DNA from: Flavobacteriales bacterium
GTDB taxonomy: Bacteria; Bacteroidota; Bacteroidia; Flavobacteriales_F; PHOS-HE28
Length of the DNA stretch: 64,000 bases
Assembly (NCBI GenBank): GCA_020635675.1
Contig: JACJZJ010000005.1
Span: 1 to 64,000 of the forward strand
Direction of reading: 5' to 3'
How positions within the stretch are numbered: position 1 is the first letter of the stretch; each line of letters opens with the position of its first letter. This document shows positions 1-8,984 of this stretch, in pieces. The notes under the pieces are model-generated. The model had not been told where the DNA came from, ran no database searches, and was given only the letters and a program-made list of their open reading frames with translations. The position numbers and the translations under genes are program-made.

Positions 1-1
1 G

Positions 2-1891
2 GGCTATTTCGACTTGATCGTTACGCAGATCCCCTCGGTCCCACAGCCGACCAATGACCTGATCTGTGACGCGATCCCACTGGATACCGTTCCGATAGGG
101 GGAAGCATCGACGACGGCGTCAGCTATTTCAATTTCTGCTCGACCGCCGACACCGGAGAACCCAATGCCGGTCCGGAGGACCGGACGGTCTGGTTCTCTT
201 TCGTCACACCCCCACATCCAGGAGCCGATGCGAGCGCCGATGTCATGATCAACGTATGGAGCGATCCCAATGCCGTGGGTGATGCGGTCGATCTTCGGGT
301 GGCGCTCTTCCGCGCGGATGGCGATACCTGCACGGGTGGTCTGGACCTGGTGGACAGTGATGATCCGCTTTTCAGTTCGGATGCCTCCATCAACGTGAGC
401 TGCCTGGTGGCGAACACCCGATACTACCTGCAGGTGATGGGCACTGTACTGAACAAGGAGGGGTATTTCGGCATGGAGATCATCGATATGGGAAGTGGTG
501 CATTTCCATCAAATTCCGACCTGTGCGCCTCCATTCCCCTCGGTGTGTTGTCCAAGGGGGATTCCCTGCTGGACGATTCCTTCGATAACCTCTGTGCCAC
601 GGGCAATGGTGTGTGGTTCAACTTCCACACGGGAGACTCATTGGGTTCCGGGGTGCTTTTCGAGGTATTGAACGACCCGCTCGGGGTCGGCGACGCCATT
701 TCGGCCGGTGTTGAGCTCTATCGAACGTCCGATACGACCTGTACCGGGAGTCTCGAACAGGTCCAGGGTACCTACCTCGATCCTGGTGAGTTCGACCGAC
801 TGATGGTGGAGTGCCTGGATACCAACACCACGTACTGGCTGAAGATCGGAACGATCGGTGGACTTTTATCGAACGGCGAAGGCTATTTCGGCCTCCGGGT
901 GATCAGCGATGATCAGGCGTGTTCCTGCCAGCCTTGGTATGCGGACCTGGATGGCGACTTCCTTGGCGACCCTGATCAGGTACGGATGGCCTGTTCGCCG
1001 CCGGCGGGTTACGTGAGCAATGCCTCGGACCTCTGTCCGGCACTACCCTTCCTTTCCCCGGGCGATCCCTGCAATGATGGGAACAACTCCACGTACAACG
1101 ACATGGTGACCGCCGAATGCATCTGCGAATCGCACCCGATCCTGCTCTCGCCGCGTGTCTTCCTGGGTGGTCCGTACGAAAGCGCAAGTGGCTTGATGAT
1201 CGACTCGTTGAGGAACCTGGCTGATTTTCCATTGACCGAGCCCTATACCGCGCTGGGATATGTGCATGCAGGAAATGGTGGCGGAGAAAACGTCTTCGCT
1301 ATTGATCTCGACCTGCTCTCCGGGCCCGACGCGGTGGTGGATTGGGTGGTCGTGGAACTGTATATCGATCTGCTCGGGACGATGATCTTGGTCGATACCC
1401 GATCGGCGCTCCTGCAGCGGGACGGGGATATCATCGAGGCCTACCAGGCGATCCTGCAACACCCGATCGCCTTTGAACGGCCCGCGGGGCAATACTTCGT
1501 GGCCATCAGACACCGCAACCATTTGGGTGTGATGCTCCGATCGACCGTCACGTTGGGCACCACGAACACGGTCGTGGATTTCACCGACCCTGCAACGGCC
1601 ACATTCGGCACGGATGCCCAGAAAGCCGTGGGGCCGGTGAATGTGCTCTGGCCCGGTGATGTCACCTTCAACGGCCAGGTCAAGTATGCCGGTGGCGGCA
1701 ATGACCGCGACCCGATCCTGGTGCGCATCGGTGGCACGATCCCCACATCGGTGGCCAACGGCTACCTGCAGGAGGACGTGAACCTCAACGGTCAGGTGAA
1801 ATATGCGGGATCCAAGAACGACCGCGACCCGATCCTGGTGAATATCGGCGGCACGATACCTACGGCCACACGTACGGAGCAGCTTCCCTGA
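2..1891 (+). CDS. Modular secreted exoprotein, 5'-truncated, with C-terminal E-Q-L-P module
   Basis: The reading frame is open from the first complete codon, so the true start and any signal peptide lie upstream of the window. Two tandem beta-sandwich-like units of about 150 residues follow (roughly 45-510 and 520-915), each closing with a G-Y-F-G-type strand; they resemble the PPC-like domains of Bacteroidota exoproteins. A Cys- and Asp-rich linker (about 920-1130, W-Y-A-D-L-D-G-D) leads into a C-terminal module (1148-1891) also found in the hydrolase at 12795-14552. That module has two dockerin-like loops (D-V-T-F-N-G and D-V-N-L-N-G, each followed by N-D-R-D-P-I-L-V) and ends T-E-Q-L-P. 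No T9SS type-A tail is seen. Extracellular or surface location is inferred; the function is unknown. Confidence 0.85.
   Translation, partial: GYFDLIVTQIPSVPQPTNDLICDAIPLDTVPIGGSIDDGVSYFNFCSTADTGEPNAGPEDRTVWFSFVTPPHPGADASADVMINVWSDPNAVGDAVDLRVALFRADGDTCTGGLDLVDSDDPLFSSDASINVSCLVANTRYYLQVMGTVLNKEGYFGMEIIDMGSGAFPSNSDLCASIPLGVLSKGDSLLDDSFDNLCATGNGVWFNFHTGDSLGSGVLFEVLNDPLGVGDAISAGVELYRTSDTTCTGSLEQVQGTYLDPGEFDRLMVECLDTNTTYWLKIGTIGGLLSNGEGYFGLRVISDDQACSCQPWYADLDGDFLGDPDQVRMACSPPAGYVSNASDLCPALPFLSPGDPCNDGNNSTYNDMVTAECICESHPILLSPRVFLGGPYESASGLMIDSLRNLADFPLTEPYTALGYVHAGNGGGENVFAIDLDLLSGPDAVVDWVVVELYIDLLGTMILVDTRSALLQRDGDIIEAYQAILQHPIAFERPAGQYFVAIRHRNHLGVMLRSTVTLGTTNTVVDFTDPATATFGTDAQKAVGPVNVLWPGDVTFNGQVKYAGGGNDRDPILVRIGGTIPTSVANGYLQEDVNLNGQVKYAGSKNDRDPILVNIGGTIPTATRTEQLP
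1148..1891 (+). repeat. E-Q-L-P C-terminal module, copy 1
   Basis: This copy encodes about 247 residues that align end to end with 13815-14552. Shared blocks include R-V-F-L-x-G-P-Y, A-L-G-Y-V-H-A, L-L-Q-R-D-G-D-I, V-A-I/V-R-H-R-N-H-L-G, two N-D-R-D-P-I-L-V motifs and the terminal E-Q-L-P. The DNA has diverged at synonymous sites while the protein is conserved, which suggests an old domain under selection rather than a recent duplication. Confidence 0.85.
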
Positions 1892-1953
1892 TCAGTATGT
1901 GTGCCATCCCTGATGGCGCGCGGTGTGCACCCTTTCGGTCCACTCCTTCCGCG

Positions 1954-2862
1954 CTATGCGCCGTGGCCGTCCCCGGCCTTTTTGGGCCACATCGCATCCA
2001 ACTTCTCCCCGCCCTTGATGCCGAAGTCCAACGTGCGGATGGGGAAGGGGATGGTGATCCCCTCCTTGTTGTAGGCCGCCTTGATGGCCATGATGGCCGC
2101 GCTCTGGTGGGCCTGGAAGTCGGACTGGTCCTTCGCGCGGACCCAGAAACGCAGTTCGAAGTCGATGCTGCTGTCGCCGAAGGCGGTGTAGAAGAGTTCC
2201 AGGGGTTGGTCCGGGAGCAGACCCTCCACACCGCGCACTGCATCCAGCGTCACCCGCTGCGCCCGGGCGAGGTCCTCCCCGTAACTGATGCCCACCTCCA
2301 GGTCCACCCGACGGATCCGATTGTGGGTGTAGTTCACCAGCACGCCCTGGAACACCTCTTTGTTGGGGATGATCACCTGGAGGCCCTGCATATTGGTGAT
2401 CTCGGTGGTGCGCAGGTCGATGCGCTGCACCACGCCGAAGTGGCCGCCGGTCTCCACCAGGTCGCCCACGCGAAGCGGCCGCTGCACTGCCATGAAAATG
2501 CCGGACACGAAGTTGGCGGCGAGGTCCTGGAAGGCGAACCCGAGGGCCAGTCCGATGATGCCCGCGCCGGCCAGGATGGAGGTGACGGTCTTGTCCAGGT
2601 GCACCACGCTCAGGGCCGTGAACACCCCGACCAGCAGCACCGCGAGGTAGATGCTGTTGCCGACCAGACGCAGCAGGGTGGGGCCGATGGGCCACCGGCC
2701 CAGCAGCTTGCGCACCAACAGGCGCGCCAGGCGTGCGGCCATCCACCCGACCACCACGATCATCGCGGCCACCGCCAGATTGGGCAGCATCTGCACGAAG
2801 TCCTTCGTCCAGCTCAGCAGCTTCTGCTGGATCAGCTCGACCGCTTCCGTGACCTTGAGCAT
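1954..2862 (-). CDS. MscS-family mechanosensitive ion channel
   Basis: The 302-residue protein has the small-conductance mechanosensitive channel plan: TM1 near residues 25-47, TM2 near 65-85, and the Gly/Ala-rich pore helix TM3 near 95-125 (A-G-A-G-I-I-G-L-A-L-G-F-A-F-Q-D). The cytoplasmic beta-domain follows, with R-P-L-R-V-G-D-L-V and I-P-N-K-E-V. The expected role is release of ions and solutes from the cytoplasm during hypo-osmotic shock. I chose the start at 2862 (M-L-K-V-T-E) because the 46 codons upstream give a low-complexity stretch unlike the family. The C-terminal Lys/Gly tail is short. The gene converges on the exoprotein gene. Confidence 0.93.
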   Translation of the reverse strand: MLKVTEAVELIQQKLLSWTKDFVQMLPNLAVAAMIVVVGWMAARLARLLVRKLLGRWPIGPTLLRLVGNSIYLAVLLVGVFTALSVVHLDKTVTSILAGAGIIGLALGFAFQDLAANFVSGIFMAVQRPLRVGDLVETGGHFGVVQRIDLRTTEITNMQGLQVIIPNKEVFQGVLVNYTHNRIRRVDLEVGISYGEDLARAQRVTLDAVRGVEGLLPDQPLELFYTAFGDSSIDFELRFWVRAKDQSDFQAHQSAAIMAIKAAYNKEGITIPFPIRTLDFGIKGGEKLDAMWPKKAGDGHGA

Positions 2863-2923
2863 GGGAGGAAGATACGATCCTCCACCGGAGGTCGCCCCGG
2901 CAGGGCGCCCGTGGTCCGAAGCG

Positions 2924-3817
2924 CTAGAAGTGATAGGCCATGCCCAGGCCGAGATGCAGGTCGGTGAGGTCGGGGGTATGGGCGGGCAGGCGCTCACCAT
3001 CCGGGAGGGTCTGCGCGGCCATCTGCGGTTTCACCAGCGAAAGGGTGGCACCAAGGATCGGGGTGTAGAGCGAAAAGCTCGGATGCAGCCAGAAGGCGAC
3101 GCGCATTTCCAATTGTGCGCTAAGTCCGAACGCCGTGGACCGTGCGAACTCCCTGCGGTCATCCCAGAGTTTGTCCATTTCCCTTCGGTCGGTCCCGAAA
3201 ACACCCTTCCCCTCTTTCGAGGCGAACGTGTTCTCCTGGATACCATAGCTGCACGCGACCCGATGCAGACCCACACCGCCGGTCAGTTCCAGGCGCATGC
3301 CGGCAGCACCGCGGCGCGGGTAGGGGCCGCTCATGATCCCGGTCCAAAGACCCATGGTGGTCACGTCGTACCCCACCGTGATCATGTCGCCCTGGTAGGT
3401 GGTGGTGCCTGTGAACAACGAGGACCAGCTCCCTGTGACGAGGAAGTCCTCGTTCTTGACGAAGCCAACATACCGGATGCGCATCTGCTCCAAGTTGCCG
3501 GCAACGGTCCAGCCTTTGCGTATGCGTCGGCATGCCTCCAAACGCGGTGCGGGACCGGCCCGCTGGGCGAGGTTCGCCAGGTCCATGCCCCCCATGTACT
3601 GCAATTGGGAGGTCCAACGCACCGTGGCGCTGATGCTCCATCGCCGCATCGCTTCCCACAGGGGCACGTTCGCCTGGCGCGTGGCCCTTTCATGTGCCTG
3701 GGGCGACTTCGATGGCTCCGCTCGGAGTGGCGACGTATCCTGTGCCATCGCGCCCATCCATGCACATCCCATCAATGCCACGATGGCACCACGGAGCATT
3801 ACGCAGCGGATCGGCAT
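2924..3817 (-). CDS. Secreted or outer-membrane beta-barrel-like protein
   Basis: The 297-residue protein begins with a hydrophobic signal peptide that ends near A-M-A-Q (about residue 26). Alternating hydrophobic strands follow, and the protein ends in Y-H-F with an aromatic last residue, as outer-membrane barrels do. I do not recognise a specific family; a type IX membrane (PorP/SprF-like) or general barrel fold is possible. The gene lies upstream of mscS on the same strand with a 61-bp gap, so the two may be cotranscribed. Confidence 0.75.
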   Translation of the reverse strand: MPIRCVMLRGAIVALMGCAWMGAMAQDTSPLRAEPSKSPQAHERATRQANVPLWEAMRRWSISATVRWTSQLQYMGGMDLANLAQRAGPAPRLEACRRIRKGWTVAGNLEQMRIRYVGFVKNEDFLVTGSWSSLFTGTTTYQGDMITVGYDVTTMGLWTGIMSGPYPRRGAAGMRLELTGGVGLHRVACSYGIQENTFASKEGKGVFGTDRREMDKLWDDRREFARSTAFGLSAQLEMRVAFWLHPSFSLYTPILGATLSLVKPQMAAQTLPDGERLPAHTPDLTDLHLGLGMAYHF

Positions 3818-3955
3818 GGCCCGGACGGTATGGTGATGGACGAAGCTACATGGGATCCTGCGATCTGCGGAACGGGGCGGGAGGCGATCAAGCCACCATT
3901 TGCATGCGGTCCGTCTTCCGGGGAGCGGGACCTCTGTTAATTTGGATCACTGCAT

Positions 3956-5518
3956 ATGCACCGGTATGTTCCATTGATCGCGGTCTGGTCACTTGGCCAG
4001 GTGTTCCCCATTCAGGCTCAATCACCCTTCATTCTGCGCCAGACGCCTGCTCAGCCGCTGTCCACGTACTTCCAACGGTCCATCCCGCTACCCAATGGCG
4101 AACTCTGGTGGGTGTTCGGCACTTGGGAGTCCGGAACTACGCCCATGCTTTCCCGTGTGCACCTGCGGAAAATGGACGGCGCGGGACAGGTCCTGGCCAC
4201 GAACGATCTCCTCCTGCCGCCCATGGCGCCGGTCTGGCAGATACGCAACATCACCGTCATGCCAGGTGGAGGCGTCGCGCTCGTTGGTTCCGGTGGTTGG
4301 CAGGGCATGTACCTGGGCTTCGACCCCTCGGGGTATCTCCAGACCGCGCGGACGTTCGACTTCGGCACCAGTACCACCTTCGACGACGTCGCGCCGCTCG
4401 ACAACGGTGATGGAACGATCGTCGGGTACAGCGACTCCTATGCGGTGCAGTTGCGTATCGATGCACAGGGGAACCTGCTGTCGGCCTGGTCCGATCGGTT
4501 CGGGAACGACAAGGGTGCACATCATTTGCTGCGTGCCTCCGACGATGGCGGGATGCTGGTGGTGGGCCAGGAACTCACACCACAAGGTCCGGTGTCCCTC
4601 TACGCGATCAAGCTGGACAGCGCAGCGAACGTGCAGTGGGCGGAACGCTTCGATGGACCTGCGGCCACGGCACTGGATGCGGTCCGACTGACCAATGGCG
4701 GCTGGGCCATGGTGTCCCTGAAACAGACCGGTCCCACGCCGCTCCATGCCGGCCCATGGCTGCTGATGCTGGACCCCTTGGGTCAGGTCACACACCAGGC
4801 CCGCTTCTGGCCTGGTCCGTATGAGGATTCGTACGGCTACGCTTCGGGGCTGACCGAGAATGGGAACGGCCACCTGTTGCTGACGGGCCAGTGCAACCCC
4901 GGTGGCACCTTCCTGATCGATGCCGGGATGTCAGCCGTGGCCGATACGGTGCGCTGGCTGCCACAGACGGGCGGTACCAGCGGTATGCATGGCACCGCAT
5001 TGGCCAACGATGACCTGCTCTTGAACTACCTGCATTACGATTCCGTGCTCGCAAGGAACATCCCGGTATTGGCACGTTGGGACCCCGCCGCACTTCATCC
5101 TTGCGGCGAGCATCGCGACACGTTGTACACCGATACCCTGGCCTACACACTGACGACCGGTGTGGTCCGTACCCCCATCTCAGCCACCACAACGGATATA
5201 CTGGCGCAGGTCGTGCACGACACGATCACCTGGACATCCGCTGCTCCCTGCCTGAACACGGCGATCGCGGAGCCACACGTAGCGCACATGAACGGATCCG
5301 CTCTCTTCCCGAACCCCGCTGATGTGTGGGTATGGTTGTCCGGGACAGCGGATGCCGAACGCATGGAGCTGATCGACCCGAGCGGCCGTACGTTCGGCGA
5401 GTGGAAAAGCCCGGTGCCTGACCAGCTTTCAGTGGCCCATCTATCCAACGGCTTGTACACGTTGCGTATCGCTGATCATCACCGGGTGCAAAGCTTGCGT
5501 TTGATGGTGATGCACTAG
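3956..5518 (+). CDS. T9SS cargo protein with propeller-like repeats
   Basis: The 520-residue protein starts with a signal peptide (to about residue 22, ending I-Q-A-Q). The middle is a series of imperfect repeats of 40-60 residues with D-x-x-G and aromatic positions, resembling the delta-60 type propellers of Bacteroidota. The C-terminal 80 residues form a type-A T9SS sorting domain: L-F-P-N-P-A-D-V near residue 443, then L-S-N-G-L-Y-T-L-R-I and a final hydrophobic strand. It should be exported by Sec, cross the outer membrane by T9SS and be attached or released at the surface. A T-T-A-A-T-T-T-G sequence at 3937-3944 could be the -7 element. Confidence 0.85.
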   Translation: MHRYVPLIAVWSLGQVFPIQAQSPFILRQTPAQPLSTYFQRSIPLPNGELWWVFGTWESGTTPMLSRVHLRKMDGAGQVLATNDLLLPPMAPVWQIRNITVMPGGGVALVGSGGWQGMYLGFDPSGYLQTARTFDFGTSTTFDDVAPLDNGDGTIVGYSDSYAVQLRIDAQGNLLSAWSDRFGNDKGAHHLLRASDDGGMLVVGQELTPQGPVSLYAIKLDSAANVQWAERFDGPAATALDAVRLTNGGWAMVSLKQTGPTPLHAGPWLLMLDPLGQVTHQARFWPGPYEDSYGYASGLTENGNGHLLLTGQCNPGGTFLIDAGMSAVADTVRWLPQTGGTSGMHGTALANDDLLLNYLHYDSVLARNIPVLARWDPAALHPCGEHRDTLYTDTLAYTLTTGVVRTPISATTTDILAQVVHDTITWTSAAPCLNTAIAEPHVAHMNGSALFPNPADVWVWLSGTADAERMELIDPSGRTFGEWKSPVPDQLSVAHLSNGLYTLRIADHHRVQSLRLMVMH

Positions 5519-5557
5519 GTCCGTAAGGACCGCAATGCTTTGGTACAGCTCAAAAAG

Positions 5558-5583
5558 GAGTGCGCCCCGGCCGGGGCGCACTC
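5558..5583 (-). terminator. Rho-independent terminator of the NTF2-like lipoprotein gene
   Basis: This is a perfect palindrome with 11-bp GC-rich arms (5558-5568 and 5573-5583). In the minus direction it is followed at once by a run of five T. It lies 25 bp past the stop codon of the lipoprotein gene at 5608. It may also stop transcription from the plus-strand gene ending at 5518. Confidence 0.85.
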
Positions 5584-5607
5584 ACAGGATCCTTTCCCAG
5601 ATATGGT

Positions 5608-6141
5608 TCACATCTCCGGCTTCTTCTTTTCGGCCGCCATTTCCTCCTTCTCCTTTGGCATGCTGCTCACCGCCATCTCGCGAATGCACTCCCAGCCATC
5701 ACCCTTCTTGCGGAAGATGCTGAGATAGTGGCCATGGTCCACTTCCGCGCCTGTGCTGTCGGCATCGCTCCATGAGCCGATCTCCGTCATGTAGTCACCT
5801 CCCACGAACAATTCCTTCACCTTGAAGGTGGGTGTGGTGTGCGTGCTGTCCTTGGCCAGGCGCTCTGCCATCCGCGCTTTCAGGGCTTCCTTGGTACTCA
5901 CGGGAGCGCGGTCGCTCATGTAGCTGTCCACATCATCTGCATAGTACACCATGACCCCATCGACATCCTTGGCGATCTCGGCCTTGGCGTAGGCATCCTC
6001 CATGGCCTGGACCTGGGCGGTGAGGGCGTTCATGTCCGGCGGGGGCGGTGGTGGGGGAGGTGGCGGACAGTTGTTGCAGGCGGCCAGTCCAAGGGACAGT
6101 CCGCCGATGAGGAAGGGAAGTGCTCTTGTTGTTCGGTGCAT
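5608..6141 (-). CDS. NTF2-like (SnoaL/DUF4440-type) lipoprotein with a polyproline linker
   Basis: The start at 6141 gives a lipoprotein signal peptide with lipobox L-A-A-C near residue 22. The mature protein begins C-N-N-C and continues with ten consecutive prolines. A domain of about 120 residues follows that looks like the SnoaL/DUF4440 alpha+beta cone: a helix with A-M-E-D-A-Y-A-K-A, then V-M-V-Y-Y-A-D-D-V, and I-F-R-K-K-G-D-G-W-E near the end. Such domains bind small ligands or act as small enzymes; no substrate can be assigned. The C-terminus is Lys/Glu-rich. An upstream ATG would add 11 residues before the signal peptide and is less likely. Confidence 0.82.
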   Translation of the reverse strand: MHRTTRALPFLIGGLSLGLAACNNCPPPPPPPPPPDMNALTAQVQAMEDAYAKAEIAKDVDGVMVYYADDVDSYMSDRAPVSTKEALKARMAERLAKDSTHTTPTFKVKELFVGGDYMTEIGSWSDADSTGAEVDHGHYLSIFRKKGDGWECIREMAVSSMPKEKEEMAAEKKKPEM

Positions 6142-6251
6142 GGGACAGGTGTTTTGGTGATGGATCCTCCACAATGGTGTGGACTTCCATCCCTAAAGAT
6201 GCATTTTCCGTCGCGATCGGGCACTTCCTTCAGGGTCCCTGGAATGAACAA

Positions 6252-6281
6252 AGGGGCGGGACCGGTACCGCTCCCGCCCCT
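6252..6281 (-). terminator. Terminator between two minus-strand genes
   Basis: Ten-bp arms (6252-6261 and 6272-6281) form a GC-rich hairpin with a 10-base loop. It lies 18 bp past the stop of the T9SS cargo gene at 6299. A T-rich tail follows in the minus direction; the plus side also has five T, so it may act both ways. Confidence 0.7.
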
Positions 6282-6298
6282 CGCTTTTTGGTCTTGAT

Positions 6299-7306
6299 CT
6301 AGCGAACCACCAAACGCTGCATGCCTTGGCGACCGTTCGCCGCAGTGAGACGCACTTGGTATACGCCCTTCACCAGTCCCGGCAGGTCCAGATCGTGCAC
6401 CTGGAAGCCCAACGGCTGCGCGGGCAGGCGTTCCGTACGCACGACGCGACCGGAAACGTCGGTCACCTCAAGGTCGAGCGCTTCGCCCTGTCCGCCATAG
6501 CTCAGCACGACATGGTCGCTGGCGGGGTTCGGATAAAGCTCCATGCCGATGACATCGCCGGTCAGGTCCTCGATGGCCCCTGGTGTCTGCGACATCCAGA
6601 TGATGAACTCGCTGGTGGTGGTGGTACCGAACGTGGTGACCTCCTGATGGAAGATGGTCAGGATCGGATGGCGTACCCCGGGCTTGTAGTAGAAGTACGT
6701 GGTGAAGAGGTAGTCGATGGCCACGAGCGTGTAGTCCGTATAGTCCTCGATAGTGCGTACGCGCAGCACGTTGTTCACGGTACCGTATGGCATGACCAGG
6801 GTACCGGACCCATCGGCCAGGCCATCGATCACGCCACTGCGGACGATAGGCAAACCGAAGGAGGTGAAATCAGCACCCAGGCTGTCGTTCCAGGCGGTGT
6901 TCATGGAGCATGGCAGCTTCAACACACGCTCCGGGTCCTGATAGACCACTTCCTGCGCTAGGGAGTTGAGATAGACACCGTGCAGGTCATAGCCTGCGGA
7001 ACTGGACTCGAAAAAGGTCCAGTCGGTCATGTCCGTGGTCTCGGCGATGTTGGCATCGGGAAAACCGCCGTTCACGCCCGTGGAGGCCGGTGTTTGGAAG
7101 CTGACCGTGCGTGAGCTGTCGGAGACCAGGCTGCTGAAGTCCCAGGTCTGTCCGGACCCTCCGGGGCCGGGGGCCATGTAGGGGGCATAGTTGTCAACGA
7201 AACTATCCCCGGCGATGGGGGATTCGCTGTCGGTGATGGTTTGGGCCTGCACCGAGGTGGCCAGAAGAAGGAGGAAGGAGGAAAGGTTCGCGTAGCGATG
7301 CTTCAT
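6299..7306 (-). CDS. T9SS cargo protein
   Basis: The start at 7306 gives a signal peptide M-K-H-R-Y-A-N-L with a cut near V-Q-A-Q (about residue 22). The 335-residue protein has a beta-rich body of about 230 residues that matches no enzyme family I know. It ends in a clear type-A T9SS sorting domain: M-E-L-Y-P-N-P-A-S-D-H-V, then D-L-P-G-L-V-K-G-V-Y-Q-V-R-L, closing L-V-V-R. It is expected on the cell surface or outside the cell. The longer open frame upstream lacks a signal peptide and runs through the promoter region. Confidence 0.85.
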   Translation of the reverse strand: MKHRYANLSSFLLLLATSVQAQTITDSESPIAGDSFVDNYAPYMAPGPGGSGQTWDFSSLVSDSSRTVSFQTPASTGVNGGFPDANIAETTDMTDWTFFESSSAGYDLHGVYLNSLAQEVVYQDPERVLKLPCSMNTAWNDSLGADFTSFGLPIVRSGVIDGLADGSGTLVMPYGTVNNVLRVRTIEDYTDYTLVAIDYLFTTYFYYKPGVRHPILTIFHQEVTTFGTTTTSEFIIWMSQTPGAIEDLTGDVIGMELYPNPASDHVVLSYGGQGEALDLEVTDVSGRVVRTERLPAQPLGFQVHDLDLPGLVKGVYQVRLTAANGRQGMQRLVVR

Positions 7307-7454
7307 GATCACAGGGTTTTGATGTGAAGGCGGGTAAGTTCGCCAATACGGACGCGCGATGCAATGACATGGCGCATCCGGACCCCAGGATCGGCGGACC
7401 TTCCAAGCAAGTGAGCCATGAAAAGCGGCTTTGGACAAGCCTTTCAGCAGGGTT

Positions 7455-8189
7455 TCACCGGATGGACATCTTCTCCATCACGACCGATCCCTCCGGCCAG
7501 GTCCGCTCCTCGAACCACACCCGACCATCAATATCCATCAGCACCACAGTGGAACAGCGCGTGCCGTAGCCGGGCGAGTCGATGAAGATGGAGGAGACGA
7601 CACGCTCGAGGTCCCGCGGCAGGCCGGTATCGGGCAGGCGTTCATCCGACGCGGGAACATCATCCCTCAGCAGGGCGAACAAGCCGGGAACAAGCTGCTC
7701 GTCCGGTCCCTGGAGCAGGCGTTCCATTGCCGCCGTGGCATGCTCCACTTTCGGCCAGGGCGTGTCCAGGAAATGGTTGCTGAGGCTGTGGATGCCGGGG
7801 GAAAGCGGAATGTCCGCGGGTTCGATGTTGTTATGGTAGCGCAATGCATCCAGCGGCCCGTGGATCAGGTTGAAGCCGTTATAGACCTGGGTCGCTCGCG
7901 GATCGATGGCATGTTCCAGGGCATCCCGCACGAGAAGCCCACGGGAAGGACCATCGGTGCGTTGCGACCGGCGCAGGTCGCGGAAGTTGGTGATGGCGGC
8001 GAAACGACCGGCGCGTGTGATGCCCATCCACGTGCCACCGGCCTGCAGGTCGCATCCGGCGAGGATGTCGGGCGCATCCTCCCAGAAATGAGCCGGCGCC
8101 GCCGGGCGGTCCAGGAACTCGTCCCGGTTGGCCGCGAAGATGAAGGGATAGCGCGGGTGCGCTTTATAGGCGAGAGCGATCAGGCACAT
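7455..8189 (-). CDS. NRDE (TANGO2-type) family protein
   Basis: The 244-residue protein begins M-C-L-I-A-L-A-Y and carries the family signature A-A-N-R-D-E-F near residues 18-25. The Cys at position 2 would be the N-terminal nucleophile if the fold is of the Ntn-hydrolase type, as proposed for this family (formerly DUF833). A second family block is G-G-T-W-M-G-I-T-R-A-G-R-F-A-A-I-T-N near residue 60. Cytoplasmic location is expected. Relatives are linked to haem and lipid homeostasis in eukaryotes, but the bacterial role is not settled. I chose the start at 8189 because family members begin with the M-C-x-I motif. Confidence 0.92.
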   Translation of the reverse strand: MCLIALAYKAHPRYPFIFAANRDEFLDRPAAPAHFWEDAPDILAGCDLQAGGTWMGITRAGRFAAITNFRDLRRSQRTDGPSRGLLVRDALEHAIDPRATQVYNGFNLIHGPLDALRYHNNIEPADIPLSPGIHSLSNHFLDTPWPKVEHATAAMERLLQGPDEQLVPGLFALLRDDVPASDERLPDTGLPRDLERVVSSIFIDSPGYGTRCSTVVLMDIDGRVWFEERTWPEGSVVMEKMSIR

Positions 8190-8311
8190 GGTGCCACAAA
8201 GGTGAGGTGCGTGCGTACCTGGCCCGGTGACAAGGTGAATGGATCGTGATCGTTCGTTCTTCGTTCCTCCGTACAGGTCCACCAGACCCCACGCTCGCTT
8301 CCTTTGCATCG

Positions 8312-8656
8312 ATGCCCACCGCCTACCGCGTCTACGTGATCGAGCTGAGCCGGAAGGTGTATTCGGAGAACTGGAGGTTCCGGCAGGCGAACCCGCAGTA
8401 CAACGGCGTGCGCGAGTGTCTGTATGTCGGCCAGACGAGCAAGACCCCGCAGGAACGGCTCGCCCAGCACAGGTCCGGCGCGCGCACGGCGAATGGGCAC
8501 AAACTTTCATCCGACATCGTGCGGAAATATGGTCGTTATCTGCGCCCCAGTCTCTACCAGCACATCCCACCGATGAGCCGGGAGGAGGCGCTGGAAGTGG
8601 AAAAGGGATTGGCGCTGGAACTGCGACGGAAGGGGTATGCGGTCTGGACGAATTGA
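8312..8656 (+). CDS. Small GIY-YIG-like protein
   Basis: The 114-residue protein starts M-P-T-A-Y-R-V-Y-V-I-E-L and has L-Y-V-G-Q-T-S-K-T-P-Q-E-R-L near residue 40. This is the layout of the two opening strands and Arg helix of GIY-YIG nuclease domains, with Y-V-I and Y-V-G replacing the classic G-I-Y and Y-I-G. A Glu in the E-A-L-E-V-E-K helix is in the right region for the metal ligand. If active it would nick or cleave DNA, but this is inferred from a short motif match. The gene is divergent from the NRDE gene, 122 bp away. Confidence 0.7.
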   Translation: MPTAYRVYVIELSRKVYSENWRFRQANPQYNGVRECLYVGQTSKTPQERLAQHRSGARTANGHKLSSDIVRKYGRYLRPSLYQHIPPMSREEALEVEKGLALELRRKGYAVWTN

Positions 8657-8984
8657 GGGCTGCTCCGCACCGATCAACGTCGACATCGAGGATCGGGCGC
8701 AACGCATTCGTCACCGGGCCATCGAACGCAGTTCCCAACTCCGACGGCATGGGAAGTATCGGGCAGTTGATCTTAGAGGTGGGACCGCCCCCCATATTGA
8801 CCTGCGGACACGGATCTCAGCGACAACTTCAGCCCAGCGGGCGGACTTCTGCAGGTATGGAAGTTCGCGAACCTCGCCTTGTCGCAAATGATCGGATACC
8901 TTGGTTCTGCTATCGAAGCAAGTCCTCGTCCTCCAGCGGATATGGCCGATGCAGGATGGTGATGACCCACTGAGCCAACGATCC
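8657..8984. other. 328-bp intergenic stretch without a supported gene
   Basis: Short open frames on both strands give no recognisable protein, no long repeat and no tRNA-like fold by eye. It must hold the promoter of the propeller gene at 8985, but no exact TAnnTTTG element is visible. Confidence 0.6.

Noticed and set aside
1900..1918. Small hairpin between convergent genes at 1891 and 1954
   Set aside because: The stem is about eight bp with a G-U pair and no T-run; too weak to call a terminator.
2651..3940. Plus-strand open frame of 429 codons
   Set aside because: It overlaps mscS and the secreted protein gene in antisense and has no domain or signal peptide; both minus genes are well supported.
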